In this document: positions 44,527 through 53,771 of the stretch, one piece after another
Layout of the letters: every line of letters begins with the position of its first letter
Position numbering within the stretch: the first letter of the stretch is position 1
Origin: DAIPJH01 sp036770365
GTDB taxonomy: Bacteria; Pseudomonadota; Alphaproteobacteria; Rickettsiales; UBA998
Reading direction: 5' to 3'
Assembly: GCA_036770365.1 (NCBI GenBank)
Contig: DAIPJH010000002.1
Coordinates: 186,001-250,000 of the forward strand
Length of the DNA stretch: 64,000 nt
The notes under the pieces: model-generated
Database searches by the model: none
What the model saw: only the letters and a program-made list of their open reading frames with translations
Told to the model about the DNA's origin: nothing
Made by a program: the position numbers and the translations under genes

Positions 44527-45285
44527 ATGAAAAAATTAATTACTCTAGCGACCCTTGGGGCTTTGGTATTCTCAACATCTGCGCTTGCTAATTCTGGTGA
44601 AAAAGAAGCGAAGATTGTGCCGTGGAAATTTGACGGTGTTTTCGGTACGTTTGATCGCCAATCTGCGCAGCGTGGTTTTCAGGTATATAAAGAGGTATGC
44701 TCGGCATGCCATAGCTTGAACCGCGTTGCATTTCGTTCATTGACAGGTCTTGGTTTCTCAGAGGCAGAAATCAAAGAATTGGCCAAAACCTATACCATTA
44801 AAGATGGGCCGAATGACGCAGGTGAGATGTTTGATCGTCCGGGACTTCCTTCAGATAAGTTCGTGCCACCTTTTGCGAATGAGCAAGCGGCGCGTGCGGC
44901 AAATAACGGTGCTTATCCACCTGACTTAAGCCTTATCATCAAAGCACGTCATAATGGCGCAAATTATATCTATTCATTGCTGACGGGTTATGAAACTGCA
45001 CCTGCTCATGTAACAGTGCCAAATGGGATGAATTATAATCCCTATTTTCCAAATGGTTTAATTGGAATGCCTGCGCCACTCAATGATGGTGCTGTGACCT
45101 ATAGCGATGGCACTAAAGCATCTGTTGATCAAATGGCAAAAGATGTGGTGAATTTTCTTCAGTGGGCGGCTGAACCAGAAATGGAACAGCGCAAAAAGAT
45201 GGGGATTCGCGCCATGTTGTTCCTTGGTATCATGAGCATCTTTTTCTTGATTGCAAAAAAACGCGTTTGGAAGAAGATTCATTAA
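44527..45285 (+). CDS. petC: Cytochrome c1
   Basis: Choosing ATG 44527 (GGGAG ten bases upstream) gives 252 residues with a Sec signal peptide cleaved after ALA near residue 21. An upstream start at 44470 would overlap petB and is rejected. The haem c motif CSACH is at 58-62, the PPDLSLI segment follows, and a C-terminal anchor helix lies near 226-246. It passes electrons from the Rieske centre to soluble or membrane cytochrome c. It ends the pet operon just before a strong terminator. Confidence 0.94.
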   Translation: MKKLITLATLGALVFSTSALANSGEKEAKIVPWKFDGVFGTFDRQSAQRGFQVYKEVCSACHSLNRVAFRSLTGLGFSEAEIKELAKTYTIKDGPNDAGEMFDRPGLPSDKFVPPFANEQAARAANNGAYPPDLSLIIKARHNGANYIYSLLTGYETAPAHVTVPNGMNYNPYFPNGLIGMPAPLNDGAVTYSDGTKASVDQMAKDVVNFLQWAAEPEMEQRKKMGIRAMLFLGIMSIFFLIAKKRVWKKIH

Positions 45286-45307
45286 GATAGTTGAGATAAT
45301 TTTTAAG

Positions 45308-45341
45308 ATGGGGTGGTTGTTACAAACCACCCTATTTTTTT
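45308..45341 (+). terminator. Intrinsic terminator of the petABC operon
   Basis: GGGTGGTT at 45311-45318 pairs perfectly with AACCACCC at 45325-45332, extended outward by G-T and T-A pairs, and a run of seven T (45335-45341) follows. Confidence 0.9.
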
Positions 45342-45356
45342 AAGCACAGCTACCTA

Positions 45357-45423
45357 GTCATACCAACGAAAGCTGGTATCTAGATGTTTTGAAAAAAGAG
45401 ATTCCAGCTTACGCTGGAATGAC
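45357..45423. repeat. Dispersed two-hairpin intergenic repeat, best-preserved copy
   Basis: Half 1 at 45357-45384 reads GTCATACC...GGTATCTAGA; half 2 at 45400-45423 reads GATTCCAGC-TTAC-GCTGGAATGAC with perfect 8-bp arms ATTCCAGC/GCTGGAAT. The halves face each other with GTCAT at both outer ends. It fills the gap between the pet terminator and uppP. Confidence 0.85.
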
Positions 45424-45437
45424 AAGTGGGGATACAT

Positions 45438-46238
45438 ATGGAACTAATGATAGTGTTGCAAGTCATCGTGCTAGGAATTGTTGAAGGACTTACCGAATTT
45501 TTACCTATTTCTTCAACAGGACATTTAATTGTAGTAGGCAATATGCTGCATTTTACAGCTCCTAATGCAAAAGTATTTGATGTAGTGATCCAACTTGGTG
45601 CAATTTTGGCAGTATGTTGGTATTATCGTAGTCGTATCATTACCCTTTTGAAAGGTTGCCTAACATCCAAAGAACAGCAACATTTTATCACGAATCTTTT
45701 GATTGCTTTTTTGCCTGCGGCAGTGATTGGATTGGTGGCACACGACTTTATCAAGGAAGTGTTGTTCTCACCAAAAGTAGTGGCAGTGACGTTGATTGTA
45801 GGTGGTGCAATTATCCTAATTGTCGAGCGCATGAAGCTTCCACTAAGCACAACTTCTATTGATGCAGTAACACGCATACAAGCCTTCAAAATTGGCTGTT
45901 ACCAAGTAACATCACTGATTCCGGGGACATCACGTTCAGGTGCAACCATCATTGGAGCGATGCTCTCTGGTACAGACCGCAAAACTGCTGCTGAATTTTC
46001 TTTCTTTTTGGCAATGCCTGTGATGTTTGCCGCAACTTTTCTAGATTTATTCAAAGCGCGTCATGACCTCACATCTGATGGGGTGATGCTGATTGCAATA
46101 GGTTTTATGGTATCATTTATCTTTGGGCTATTGTCGGTCGCATGGTTGCTTAAATATATTTCAAAGCATAATTTTGTGGCATTTGCCTATTACCGCATTG
46201 TGGTGGGTGTGCTTATGCTTGCTTTTTTGCAGGCTTAA
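45438..46238 (+). CDS. uppP: Undecaprenyl-diphosphate phosphatase
   Basis: Starting at ATG 45438 (GGGGA upstream) gives a typical 266 residues; the GTG at 45426 is in the tail of the intergenic repeat. The BacA/UppP signatures EGLTEFLPISSTGHLI (residues 16-31) and PGTSRSGATIIGA are intact, with about eight membrane helices. It recycles the undecaprenyl carrier for peptidoglycan and surface polysaccharide synthesis. Its 3' end overlaps convergent murJ by 26 bases. Confidence 0.95.
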   Translation: MELMIVLQVIVLGIVEGLTEFLPISSTGHLIVVGNMLHFTAPNAKVFDVVIQLGAILAVCWYYRSRIITLLKGCLTSKEQQHFITNLLIAFLPAAVIGLVAHDFIKEVLFSPKVVAVTLIVGGAIILIVERMKLPLSTTSIDAVTRIQAFKIGCYQVTSLIPGTSRSGATIIGAMLSGTDRKTAAEFSFFLAMPVMFAATFLDLFKARHDLTSDGVMLIAIGFMVSFIFGLLSVAWLLKYISKHNFVAFAYYRIVVGVLMLAFLQA

Positions 46239-47763
46239 GTAGGGACTTAATGGTGCGTGGTGAGACTGCGCCTGTGGCAAATAACATCGCAAAATAACTT
46301 ACTCCGCCTACACTGATCAGGAGCGTGAGTGCTATCACGCGCCATACGAGGGTACTAGCAAACAAGGACACCAACAATGTATTTCCAAAGGCTAAAGCCC
46401 CACTCATCACGGCACACGCAAGAATGATTTTGCTAACAAAGCTACCGAGTTTGTAATTAGGTACAAACATACCTTTGCGATATAAAATAATGCCAAGACA
46501 ATACGCATTCAGCCAACCTGAGATGGTGGTCGCCATCGCAAGCCCGACATGGGCATAAAACTCTCGCAAAATAAGGTTGAAAATGAAATTAACGGTGACG
46601 CAGAGTATGGCGATTTTAACAGGAGTTTTAGTGTCCTGCGCAGCAAAGAAATTGGCAGAGAAGATTTTGACGAGCAAAAACGCGGGCAGGCTACAGGTAA
46701 AAGCAATCAGTGCGGGGAAAACCTTATAGGTATCATGCACGGAAAATTCACCGTGTTGGAAGATAGTAGCGACCAGCGGATGCGCAATGGTGATGAGTGC
46801 AGCGGTTGCTGGCAATCCAAATAACATCACCAACATTATTGCTTGGTTAGTGTCATCTATTGCTTCTCTGAATGCCCCGGCCCGCACATGTTTTGATAAG
46901 GTCGGAAGTAAGGCAGTTGCTACAGCAATTCCAATCACGCCAAGCGGCAATTCATAGAGCCTGTCGGCATAGTAAAGATACGATACGCCGTTGGGAATGC
47001 CTGAGGCGAGAATCACATCAATCATCAAGTTGATTTGTACCACACCTGCCCCAAGTGCAGCAGGTGCAATCAGGGTAAGTAAGCGTTTTACGCCGCCTGT
47101 TAAGCGCGGCATATGGAGTTTGGGCAATGCGTCCGCTTTCCAGCAAAAATAATACAGCCAAGCATACTGCACGACACCTGCAATCATCACACCCCACGTC
47201 AGCGCATGGGCAGGGGTGGGAGTGATATATTTCAACCATAGTCCGCCAATCATGGCAATATTCATCAAAATAGGTGTAGCGGCAACAGCGGCAAATTTAT
47301 CAAAACTATTGAGTACACCACCTTGTAGACACACCAGCGAAATGAAAATAATATAAGGAAAGGTGATACGGGTAAGGTCAACGGTGAGATTAAACTTAAC
47401 GGGATCATCTGAAAAACCTGGTGCAAGCACGCACATAAGAGACGGCATAAAGATGATGGCCAAGACAGTGATAATGGTGAGTATAAAAAATAGGAGTGAA
47501 TAGGCATCTGAAGCAAAGCGCATCGAAGCTTCCTTACCTTCCGTTTTGAGCATCCCTGCAAACATTGGTAGGAATGCTGAATTAAACGCGCCCTCAGCAA
47601 AAAGACGGCGCAGAAAGTTAGGTAATTTGAAGGCAACAAAAAATGCGTCTGTATAAATACTTGCGCCGAGAATGTTGGCAACCATCATATCACGCACAAA
47701 TCCAAACAGGCGTGAAAGCAGAGTAAGTCCACCGACAGTAAATGATGAGCGAGCAAGTGACAT
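46213..47763 (-). CDS. murJ: Lipid II flippase MurJ (MviN)
   Basis: The 516-residue protein has about 14 membrane helices and the MviN start SLLRLSSFTVGGLT-type region (here FTVGGLTLLSRLFGFVRDMMVA), with RRLFAEGAFNSAFLPMF in the first loop. It flips lipid II to the periplasmic side. It is convergent with uppP, both serving the same cycle, and divergent from secF. Confidence 0.95.
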   Translation of the reverse strand: MSLARSSFTVGGLTLLSRLFGFVRDMMVANILGASIYTDAFFVAFKLPNFLRRLFAEGAFNSAFLPMFAGMLKTEGKEASMRFASDAYSLLFFILTIITVLAIIFMPSLMCVLAPGFSDDPVKFNLTVDLTRITFPYIIFISLVCLQGGVLNSFDKFAAVAATPILMNIAMIGGLWLKYITPTPAHALTWGVMIAGVVQYAWLYYFCWKADALPKLHMPRLTGGVKRLLTLIAPAALGAGVVQINLMIDVILASGIPNGVSYLYYADRLYELPLGVIGIAVATALLPTLSKHVRAGAFREAIDDTNQAIMLVMLFGLPATAALITIAHPLVATIFQHGEFSVHDTYKVFPALIAFTCSLPAFLLVKIFSANFFAAQDTKTPVKIAILCVTVNFIFNLILREFYAHVGLAMATTISGWLNAYCLGIILYRKGMFVPNYKLGSFVSKIILACAVMSGALAFGNTLLVSLFASTLVWRVIALTLLISVGGVSYFAMLFATGAVSPRTIKSLLKPAKKQA

Positions 47764-47875
47764 ATAAAATCCTTATGCTTCGCATATAGCGCAGTTTTGG
47801 TAAAACCTGAAAGCTCTAATCGTGTAAAACCATCAAAGTTTTAGTAAAAAATCAGTAAGGTACATGGAAGCCATA

Positions 47876-47904
47876 TTGCGCTTCATCTCAAGCCGTACTA
47901 TATA
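47876..47904 (+). promoter_or_regulatory. Weak candidate promoter upstream of secF
   Basis: TTGCGC at 47876-47881 and TATATA at 47899-47904 are 17 bp apart in the 198-base murJ/secF gap. The match is modest; it is listed because some promoter must lie here. Confidence 0.3.
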
Positions 47905-47961
47905 GGCATTTCGTTAGTATGTATGGTGCATCATATACGTGCCTTTTTGGAGCAAGTTCCC

Positions 47962-48912
47962 ATGGCTTTTCCCGTCCGTTTTTTTCCTGACAATACGCAG
48001 ATCAATTTTATGCGGTTGCGAATTCCCGCAATTTCTCTTTCGTTATTGGTGATCTTGGCAACATGTGTGATGTTGTTCACGAAAGGGCTTAATCTTGGCA
48101 TTGATTTTACGGGTGGGATTTTGATAGAACTTCGCACAACGGAACATGTTGAGCTTGCAAAGATGCGAGACATGTTGCCAACGAAGGAATTCGGTGAGGT
48201 CTCATTACAATATTTTGGAGATGAAAAAGAGATCTTGGTGCGATTACCCGTACATGAAGGTACGGATCAAGCTAAAGTGGTAGAGCATGTTAAGGCAAAA
48301 CTGAGTAAAGATTTCAAGAATATTGAATATCGTAAAGTGGATTATGTTGGGCCAACGGTAGGTAAAGAATTAATGCAGGCGGGTGTGTTGTCGCTACTTT
48401 TATCGTTTGTAGCCATGATGGCTTATATTTGGTTTCGTTTTGAATGGCAGTATGGTGTAGGTGGTATTTTTGCGTTGGTGCATGATGCCATGATGATTAT
48501 ATTGTTTTATTTAATTTCAGGGTTTGAATTTAGTTTGACCTCAATTGCGGCGGTTTTAACCATTATTGGTTATTCCATCAATGATTCCGTGGTAATTTAT
48601 GACCGTATTCGTGAAAATATTCGTCGTTATAAGCAAATGCCACTTGATGAGTTAATTAATTTGAGTGTGAATGAAACCTTATCGCGTACGATTCTTACTG
48701 CGGGTACGACTATTTTATCGGCAACCGCGCTGGTAATTTTTGGTGGTGAGGTGCTGCGTGGTTTTAGCATGGCGTTATTGTTTGGCCTAGTGATCGGGAC
48801 TTATTCTTCCATCTATATTTCTGCACCTATTTTGATTTATTTTAACTTGCGCCAAAGTGAAGCAGAAACCAAACCAAAAGCAGAAACGGCACTTGCCGCA
48901 GCAAAGCGATAG
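47962..48912 (+). CDS. secF: Protein translocase subunit SecF
   Basis: ATG 47962 with GGAG nine bases upstream gives 316 residues beginning MAFPVRFFPDNTQINFMRLR; an in-frame ATG at 47923 adds 13 residues and is possible. It has the SecF periplasmic start with NLGIDFTGGILIELRT, and five further helices with GYSINDSVVIYDRIREN. With SecD it uses proton motive force to help pull proteins across the membrane. secD usually precedes secF; here the upstream neighbour is divergent murJ. Confidence 0.94.
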   Translation: MAFPVRFFPDNTQINFMRLRIPAISLSLLVILATCVMLFTKGLNLGIDFTGGILIELRTTEHVELAKMRDMLPTKEFGEVSLQYFGDEKEILVRLPVHEGTDQAKVVEHVKAKLSKDFKNIEYRKVDYVGPTVGKELMQAGVLSLLLSFVAMMAYIWFRFEWQYGVGGIFALVHDAMMIILFYLISGFEFSLTSIAAVLTIIGYSINDSVVIYDRIRENIRRYKQMPLDELINLSVNETLSRTILTAGTTILSATALVIFGGEVLRGFSMALLFGLVIGTYSSIYISAPILIYFNLRQSEAETKPKAETALAAAKR

Positions 48913-48935
48913 CATTTTAAGCATTAGGCAAGTTC

Positions 48936-49898
48936 ATGCGCGTTATTCGTGATACAGGGACGGGTGTTTTACCACTCAATTCTTTTGCATTGGCAGTGGG
49001 TAATTTTGATGGTCTTCATCTTGGACATCAAGCTGTCCTTCGTGCGGTGCTGGCGTATAAAAATACATGCGACGTCCCCGCTGTTGTAATGACATTTTCT
49101 CCGCATCCACGGCGGTTCTTTAATCCTGATTTACCCGTATTATCAATCGAACCTATGCATAGAAGATTACGTCGCTTAAAAGCAATGGGATTTGATGCTG
49201 TGATTGTGCGACATTTTGATGCTGCGTGTAGTCGTATTGTTGCACAAGATTTTATCGCTCAAGATATTATCAAACGAATGCAAGTACGTTATTTAGCGAC
49301 AGGTGATAATTTTGTGTTCGGTTATAAGCGAGGCGGTAATCGTTCTACGTTACAGGAAGCGGCACAGCGTTATAATTTTGTATACGAACCGGTGATGATG
49401 CACGCGCAGCACGATATGCATTATTCTTCTTCAAAAATACGTGATTTTTTGAGTAAGGGGGACGTAGGGTCTGCAGCGCAGATGCTTGGGCGTGATTATG
49501 AAATCACGGGTATTGTGCAGCATGGCGAGAAGCGTGGACGGTTAATCGGCTTTCCTACGGCAAATATTGCACTGCCTCGTATTTTTGCCCCTGCGCTGGG
49601 TGTGTATGCGGTGCGATTTGTAGTGGGTAAAAGCGAGATTTATGATAAGCCTGATGCGGCATTAAAATGGATGGATGGTGTTGCTAATATTGGCATGCGC
49701 CCAACTTTTGGTAGTTTACTGCATCCTCGTATCGAAGTACATGGTTTTGGTGATGTAGGAGATATTTATGGCGCGCATATTCGCATTAAACTATTAGAAT
49801 TCTTACGTCCAGAAAAGAAATTTGAGAGCATTGATACACTTAAAGACCAAATTGCAAAAGATGTTACGGAGGCAAAATCATGTTTGATTCATCTTTAA
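48936..49898 (+). CDS. ribF: Bifunctional riboflavin kinase/FAD synthetase
   Basis: The 320-residue protein has the N-terminal FMN adenylyltransferase domain with AVGNFDGLHLGHQAV and the C-terminal flavokinase domain with HGEKRGRLIGFPTANI. It turns riboflavin into FMN and FAD. It overlaps lspA by 19 bases, and ribF-lspA is a common bacterial pair. Confidence 0.95.
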   Translation: MRVIRDTGTGVLPLNSFALAVGNFDGLHLGHQAVLRAVLAYKNTCDVPAVVMTFSPHPRRFFNPDLPVLSIEPMHRRLRRLKAMGFDAVIVRHFDAACSRIVAQDFIAQDIIKRMQVRYLATGDNFVFGYKRGGNRSTLQEAAQRYNFVYEPVMMHAQHDMHYSSSKIRDFLSKGDVGSAAQMLGRDYEITGIVQHGEKRGRLIGFPTANIALPRIFAPALGVYAVRFVVGKSEIYDKPDAALKWMDGVANIGMRPTFGSLLHPRIEVHGFGDVGDIYGAHIRIKLLEFLRPEKKFESIDTLKDQIAKDVTEAKSCLIHL

Positions 49899-50392
49899 AG
49901 TCAGCCTCACCATATTATAAATATGGGGTGTTAGTAGCAGTATTGCTCCATCTTGCCGATCGTTTTAGTAAATGGTTGGTGGTACATCATAGTGATGTTC
50001 CAGAACACATAGTTTCAGTATTCAACGGTTTTAATCTTGTGATGGTGTGGAATCGTGGGGTAAGCTTTGGAATGTTATCAGGTGCGGATGCGCGTCATGT
50101 GTTGATTGCGCTGACGTTGGTGGTCACTGCTTATTTGACCTATTGGATGTTAAGAGAGAAATCGTATACGACGGTGTTTGCTCTTGGGCTTATTATTGGC
50201 GGTGCAACGGGAAATATTGTCGATCGACTTTACTATAAGGCGGTAGCAGATTTTTTAGATTTTTATGTGGGAAATTACCACTGGCCTGCGTTTAATATTG
50301 CAGATTCAGGAATATGTGTTGGTGTAATCTTGCTGATTGTGCAACAAGTCTTTAGTACATCAAGAATATCATCTCATTCCACAAAAGAGTGA
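49880..50392 (+). CDS. lspA: Lipoprotein signal peptidase (SPase II)
   Basis: The 170-residue protein has four membrane helices and the catalytic pair Asp124 (VADFLDFYVGNYHWPAFN) and Asp142 (IADSG). GNIVDRL (111-117) precedes them. It cleaves the signals of prolipoproteins, including the DUF3035, BON and LpoA-like proteins in this window. The start lies inside ribF. Confidence 0.96.
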   Translation: MFDSSLKSASPYYKYGVLVAVLLHLADRFSKWLVVHHSDVPEHIVSVFNGFNLVMVWNRGVSFGMLSGADARHVLIALTLVVTAYLTYWMLREKSYTTVFALGLIIGGATGNIVDRLYYKAVADFLDFYVGNYHWPAFNIADSGICVGVILLIVQQVFSTSRISSHSTKE

Positions 50393-50506
50393 TATAGGTT
50401 CTGTTGAGATTTATAGTGCTACATCACTTTTATAATGGTGTTAACTAGTCTCATTAATAAGGTGAAAGTGCTATAGTAAACTTTTTTTATTTATCGAGGT
50501 AACTTC

Positions 50507-51007
50507 ATGAAGAAAATCCTTTTATTGAGTGTGTTAACGGTGATGTTAACGGCATGTACGGGGACAGAAGTACGTACGAATCTTGGACTTAATCGTCGTT
50601 CACCTGATGCATTTAATGTAGTTTCTCGCCCACCGCTTACCGTACCAAAAGAATTTTTCTTAGAGCCGCCTACATTAGGCGCGGAGACGACCTTTGGCCC
50701 AAAGGCGGACGAAAAAGCACGTGCGATTTTGACGGGATCTCCATCGTTGGATAGTGTGACACCATCCACACAGGCAGAGACAGAGCTTTTGAATAAAGCG
50801 GGTGTGGCAAAAGCAGATCCGAATGTAAAAAAATCCTTGAGAGACGAGGCATGGCAGCAAGAAAAAGCAAAAGAAGATGCTAGTTTGGTGGATGAATTTC
50901 GAGATGGTTTGAGTGGCGGCACAAATAAAGATGCTCCGATCGACCCGAAAAAAGAAGCACAAGCACTAAAGGCAAAAAATATTCCGACCACGTTACCTGT
51001 AGAATAA
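50507..51007 (+). CDS. DUF3035 lipoprotein
   Basis: The 166-residue protein has a lipoprotein signal with lipobox LTAC (Cys17), then the DUF3035 core LGLNRRSPDAFNVVSRPPLT and VPKEFFLEPP. The rest is Lys/Glu-rich and probably disordered. The family is restricted to alphaproteobacteria, often next to lspA and M16 peptidases as here. Function is unknown. A good -10 box TATAAT at 50431-50436 lies upstream but without a clear -35. The M16 gene starts nine bases after. Confidence 0.85.
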   Translation: MKKILLLSVLTVMLTACTGTEVRTNLGLNRRSPDAFNVVSRPPLTVPKEFFLEPPTLGAETTFGPKADEKARAILTGSPSLDSVTPSTQAETELLNKAGVAKADPNVKKSLRDEAWQQEKAKEDASLVDEFRDGLSGGTNKDAPIDPKKEAQALKAKNIPTTLPVE

Positions 51008-51016
51008 GGTGATTTT

Positions 51017-52411
51017 ATGAAACAATATGTTGGGTTGGGTTTATGGGTTGTTCTATGCATGATCTCACGCCCTGTTTTTGCATTAGAACCTCTCAAAGCC
51101 TCACATTTTACGCTTAATAATGGTCTGAGGGTGGAGGTGCTTTATCAGCCCAAGACACCTATTGTAACGCATATGCTTTGGTTTGATGCGGGTAGTCGTG
51201 ATGAAGCTTCCGGTAAGTCTGGTGTTGCCCATTATCTTGAGCATATGATGTTCAAGGGAACAAAAAAATTCCCCGCAGGAAAATATGAATCTATCATAGA
51301 GCGTCTGGGTGGTCAGCAAAATGCTTTTACTACGAATGATTATACGGCCTATTATGCGACGGTAGCGCGTGAAAAGTTACCTAAAGTGATGGAGTTAGAA
51401 TCTGACCGTATCCAACATCTTGCACCAGCGCAAGACAGTTATGCTGGAGAGTTGCAGGTGGTGATGGAAGAGCGTAGAATGCGTACGGATAATGATCCCT
51501 CAGCGCGTCTGGGTGAGGTTCTGCAAGCGCGCCTATTTGCACCACATCCCTATGGGATTCCTGTGATTGGTTGGATGCATGAAGTGGCGAAATTGACCCC
51601 TAAAGATGTAATGACATTTTATCATCATTATTATCAGCCATATAATGCAGTGCTGTTGTTAGTAGGAGATATCACACCGCAGGATGCAAAACTATTAGCT
51701 CAGCGTTATTATGGTGGTTGGCGTATAACAGCACATCCTATGAAGCGTAAATGGTCATCACCACAACCACTTAAAACCTATATGCCGCTTGCGCTTAAAG
51801 ATAACAACGTGAGCCAGCCGCAATGGCAGCGGCTCTATGCTGCGCCGTCGTTAGGATATGGTAATAAGAATCAGGTATTCCCTCTTATTGTACTGACACA
51901 TATGCTTTGTGGTTCTGAAGCAGGAAAACTTTATCAAGAATTAGTGGTTAAGCAAAAAATTGCGACTTCACTTTCTTGTTCGTACAATGCGTTTATGCGT
52001 GGATCGGGAAGTCTAGAATTCTCGATGATTCCTGCAAAGAACATAAGTTTATCTAAGGCTGCTAAAGCATTGGATGCGGCATTACTGCACGAAATAGAAG
52101 GTGAAGTGGATATACAAGCCTTTGCACGCGCAAAGAACAGTCTTAAAGTTGAAACGATTTATGCACGAGACAGTATTTCAGGTATGGCCTTTGTGTATGG
52201 GCAGTTAATGATGCTTGCTTTGGGAGCTGATTTCTTTAATGGCTGGGCCGATGCGATCATGAAGGTGCAGTGGTCTCAGGTGCAATCTGCAGCGCGAGAG
52301 GTGATAATATCGGGTCATAGCGTTACAGGATGGGTGTTGCCTGATGGCTCTAAACCAAAAACGGGGAACACTTCAAGTGCTAATCTAGGGATGGGGCAAC
52401 ATGTTCGTTAA
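51017..52411 (+). CDS. M16 family zinc peptidase, catalytic member
   Basis: The 464-residue protein has a Sec signal (MKQYVGLGLWVVLCMISRPVF) and the inverted zinc motif HYLEH (His72, Glu75, His76) with the third ligand Glu in VVMEERRMR about 75 residues on. Two M16 domains follow the usual halves. Members process peptides in the periplasm. It overlaps the following M16 gene by 11 bases. Confidence 0.92.
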   Translation: MKQYVGLGLWVVLCMISRPVFALEPLKASHFTLNNGLRVEVLYQPKTPIVTHMLWFDAGSRDEASGKSGVAHYLEHMMFKGTKKFPAGKYESIIERLGGQQNAFTTNDYTAYYATVAREKLPKVMELESDRIQHLAPAQDSYAGELQVVMEERRMRTDNDPSARLGEVLQARLFAPHPYGIPVIGWMHEVAKLTPKDVMTFYHHYYQPYNAVLLLVGDITPQDAKLLAQRYYGGWRITAHPMKRKWSSPQPLKTYMPLALKDNNVSQPQWQRLYAAPSLGYGNKNQVFPLIVLTHMLCGSEAGKLYQELVVKQKIATSLSCSYNAFMRGSGSLEFSMIPAKNISLSKAAKALDAALLHEIEGEVDIQAFARAKNSLKVETIYARDSISGMAFVYGQLMMLALGADFFNGWADAIMKVQWSQVQSAAREVIISGHSVTGWVLPDGSKPKTGNTSSANLGMGQHVR

Positions 52412-53732
52412 TATTCTTTCTCGTTCTATAGTGTTGCGTGGGCTGTTGAGTATCATCGTGATGGTGATATCTTTGCCTGCTTATGCTTTTCCTCCTGTGG
52501 AAGAAGTGCGCAGTGATTCAGGTTTGGTGGCGTGGTTGGTGCAAGACCATGCGTTGCCCATCATCACCGTACAGGCTGCATTTAAGCATAGTGGTGGTGC
52601 TTATGCACCCGAAGGGAAACAGGGATTGCCGTTGCTTGCGGTAAACATGCTGATGCAAGGTGCAGGTGATAAGGATTATCAAGCATTTCATGCGGCGATG
52701 GAAAATCTTGGCATGTCGTTAGGTTTTTCCGCAGGTGCAGATAATCTAACATGGTCGTTACAAACACTCACAGAACATCAAGATGCGGCCTTTGCTCTGT
52801 TAATGCAAGCTTTGCATGCGCCTCAATTAAAACAAGATGCACTGGAACGATTGCGCAGTGAAATGCAAGCGTCGCTTGATGTGATGGAACAAGACCCTGA
52901 ATATGTTGCAGATAGATTATTTCGGGTACATGCGTTTGCAGGACACCCTTATCGTTATGCGACGTCAGGTGTGAAAGAAGATTTAGCGAATATCAGCGTA
53001 AAAGACGTGCGTGATTATCTGGGAGAGCATCTTACTCGTAAGAATCTTGTGATCGCTGTTGTTGGCGATATAACGCCTGATGCCTTGAAGAAAAAACTTG
53101 ATGATATCAGTGCTGCCTTACCGCAAGGTGATGCGTCTTCTTTGCTATCTTTACCTGAAACACAGATGCAATTTGAGGGAAAATCATTACATGAAGAAAA
53201 AAATGTGCCGCAGACGGCAGTAATTTTTGGATTAAAAGGCGTGAAACGTGATCATCCAGATTTTTATGCAGCTTATATTATGAATCAGATCGTGGGCGGG
53301 GGTGGATTGACCTCACGTCTTGCTAAAACTATCCGAGAAAAAGGACAGGCAAGCTATTATGTTTATTCTGGTTTACAGCTTTTTGATGCAACAGGCGTAG
53401 TGCGTGGAGCATTTGCATCACGTACAGAGTTGGTGGATAAGGCGCGGCAGATGTTGGTGGATGAATTAAAACATGCGGCAGAAAAAGGCTTTACCCAAGA
53501 TGAATTGGATGTTGCTAAAGAATATTTGATAGGGTCTTTTCCAATTCACTTGGAAAGCAATGCTGATCTTGCAAATTATGTGCTAACCATGCAATTACAA
53601 GAATTGGGGCGGGATTATTTAACGAAGCGAAACCAATTTATTCGTGCCGTGACCCTTGCCGATGTGAACCGAGTGGCAAAACAATATTTAGATACACAAA
53701 AATTATTTGTTGTAAGTGTGGGCGGAAAGTAG
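52401..53732 (+). CDS. M16 family protein, non-catalytic partner
   Basis: This 443-residue protein shares the M16 fold with its neighbour but its zinc motif is lost: where HxxEH should be, Leu78, Val81 and Asn82 stand in (GLPLLAVNMLM). A signal peptide covers about residues 1-29. The pair architecture, one active and one inactive subunit, is known for mitochondrial processing peptidase and many alphaproteobacterial M16 pairs. The Arg/Tyr substrate-binding motif of the C-terminal half is RLAKTIREKGQASYYVYSG. Confidence 0.9.
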   Translation: MFVNILSRSIVLRGLLSIIVMVISLPAYAFPPVEEVRSDSGLVAWLVQDHALPIITVQAAFKHSGGAYAPEGKQGLPLLAVNMLMQGAGDKDYQAFHAAMENLGMSLGFSAGADNLTWSLQTLTEHQDAAFALLMQALHAPQLKQDALERLRSEMQASLDVMEQDPEYVADRLFRVHAFAGHPYRYATSGVKEDLANISVKDVRDYLGEHLTRKNLVIAVVGDITPDALKKKLDDISAALPQGDASSLLSLPETQMQFEGKSLHEEKNVPQTAVIFGLKGVKRDHPDFYAAYIMNQIVGGGGLTSRLAKTIREKGQASYYVYSGLQLFDATGVVRGAFASRTELVDKARQMLVDELKHAAEKGFTQDELDVAKEYLIGSFPIHLESNADLANYVLTMQLQELGRDYLTKRNQFIRAVTLADVNRVAKQYLDTQKLFVVSVGGK

Positions 53733-53771
53733 TTTACACATCTTTTTAAGATAAATTAGCAGTGAGTTCTT

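Noticed and set aside
50404..50436. TTGAGA and TATAAT before the DUF3035 gene as a promoter pair
   Set aside because: The -10 is perfect but the spacer is 21 bp; I mention the -10 only in the gene entry.
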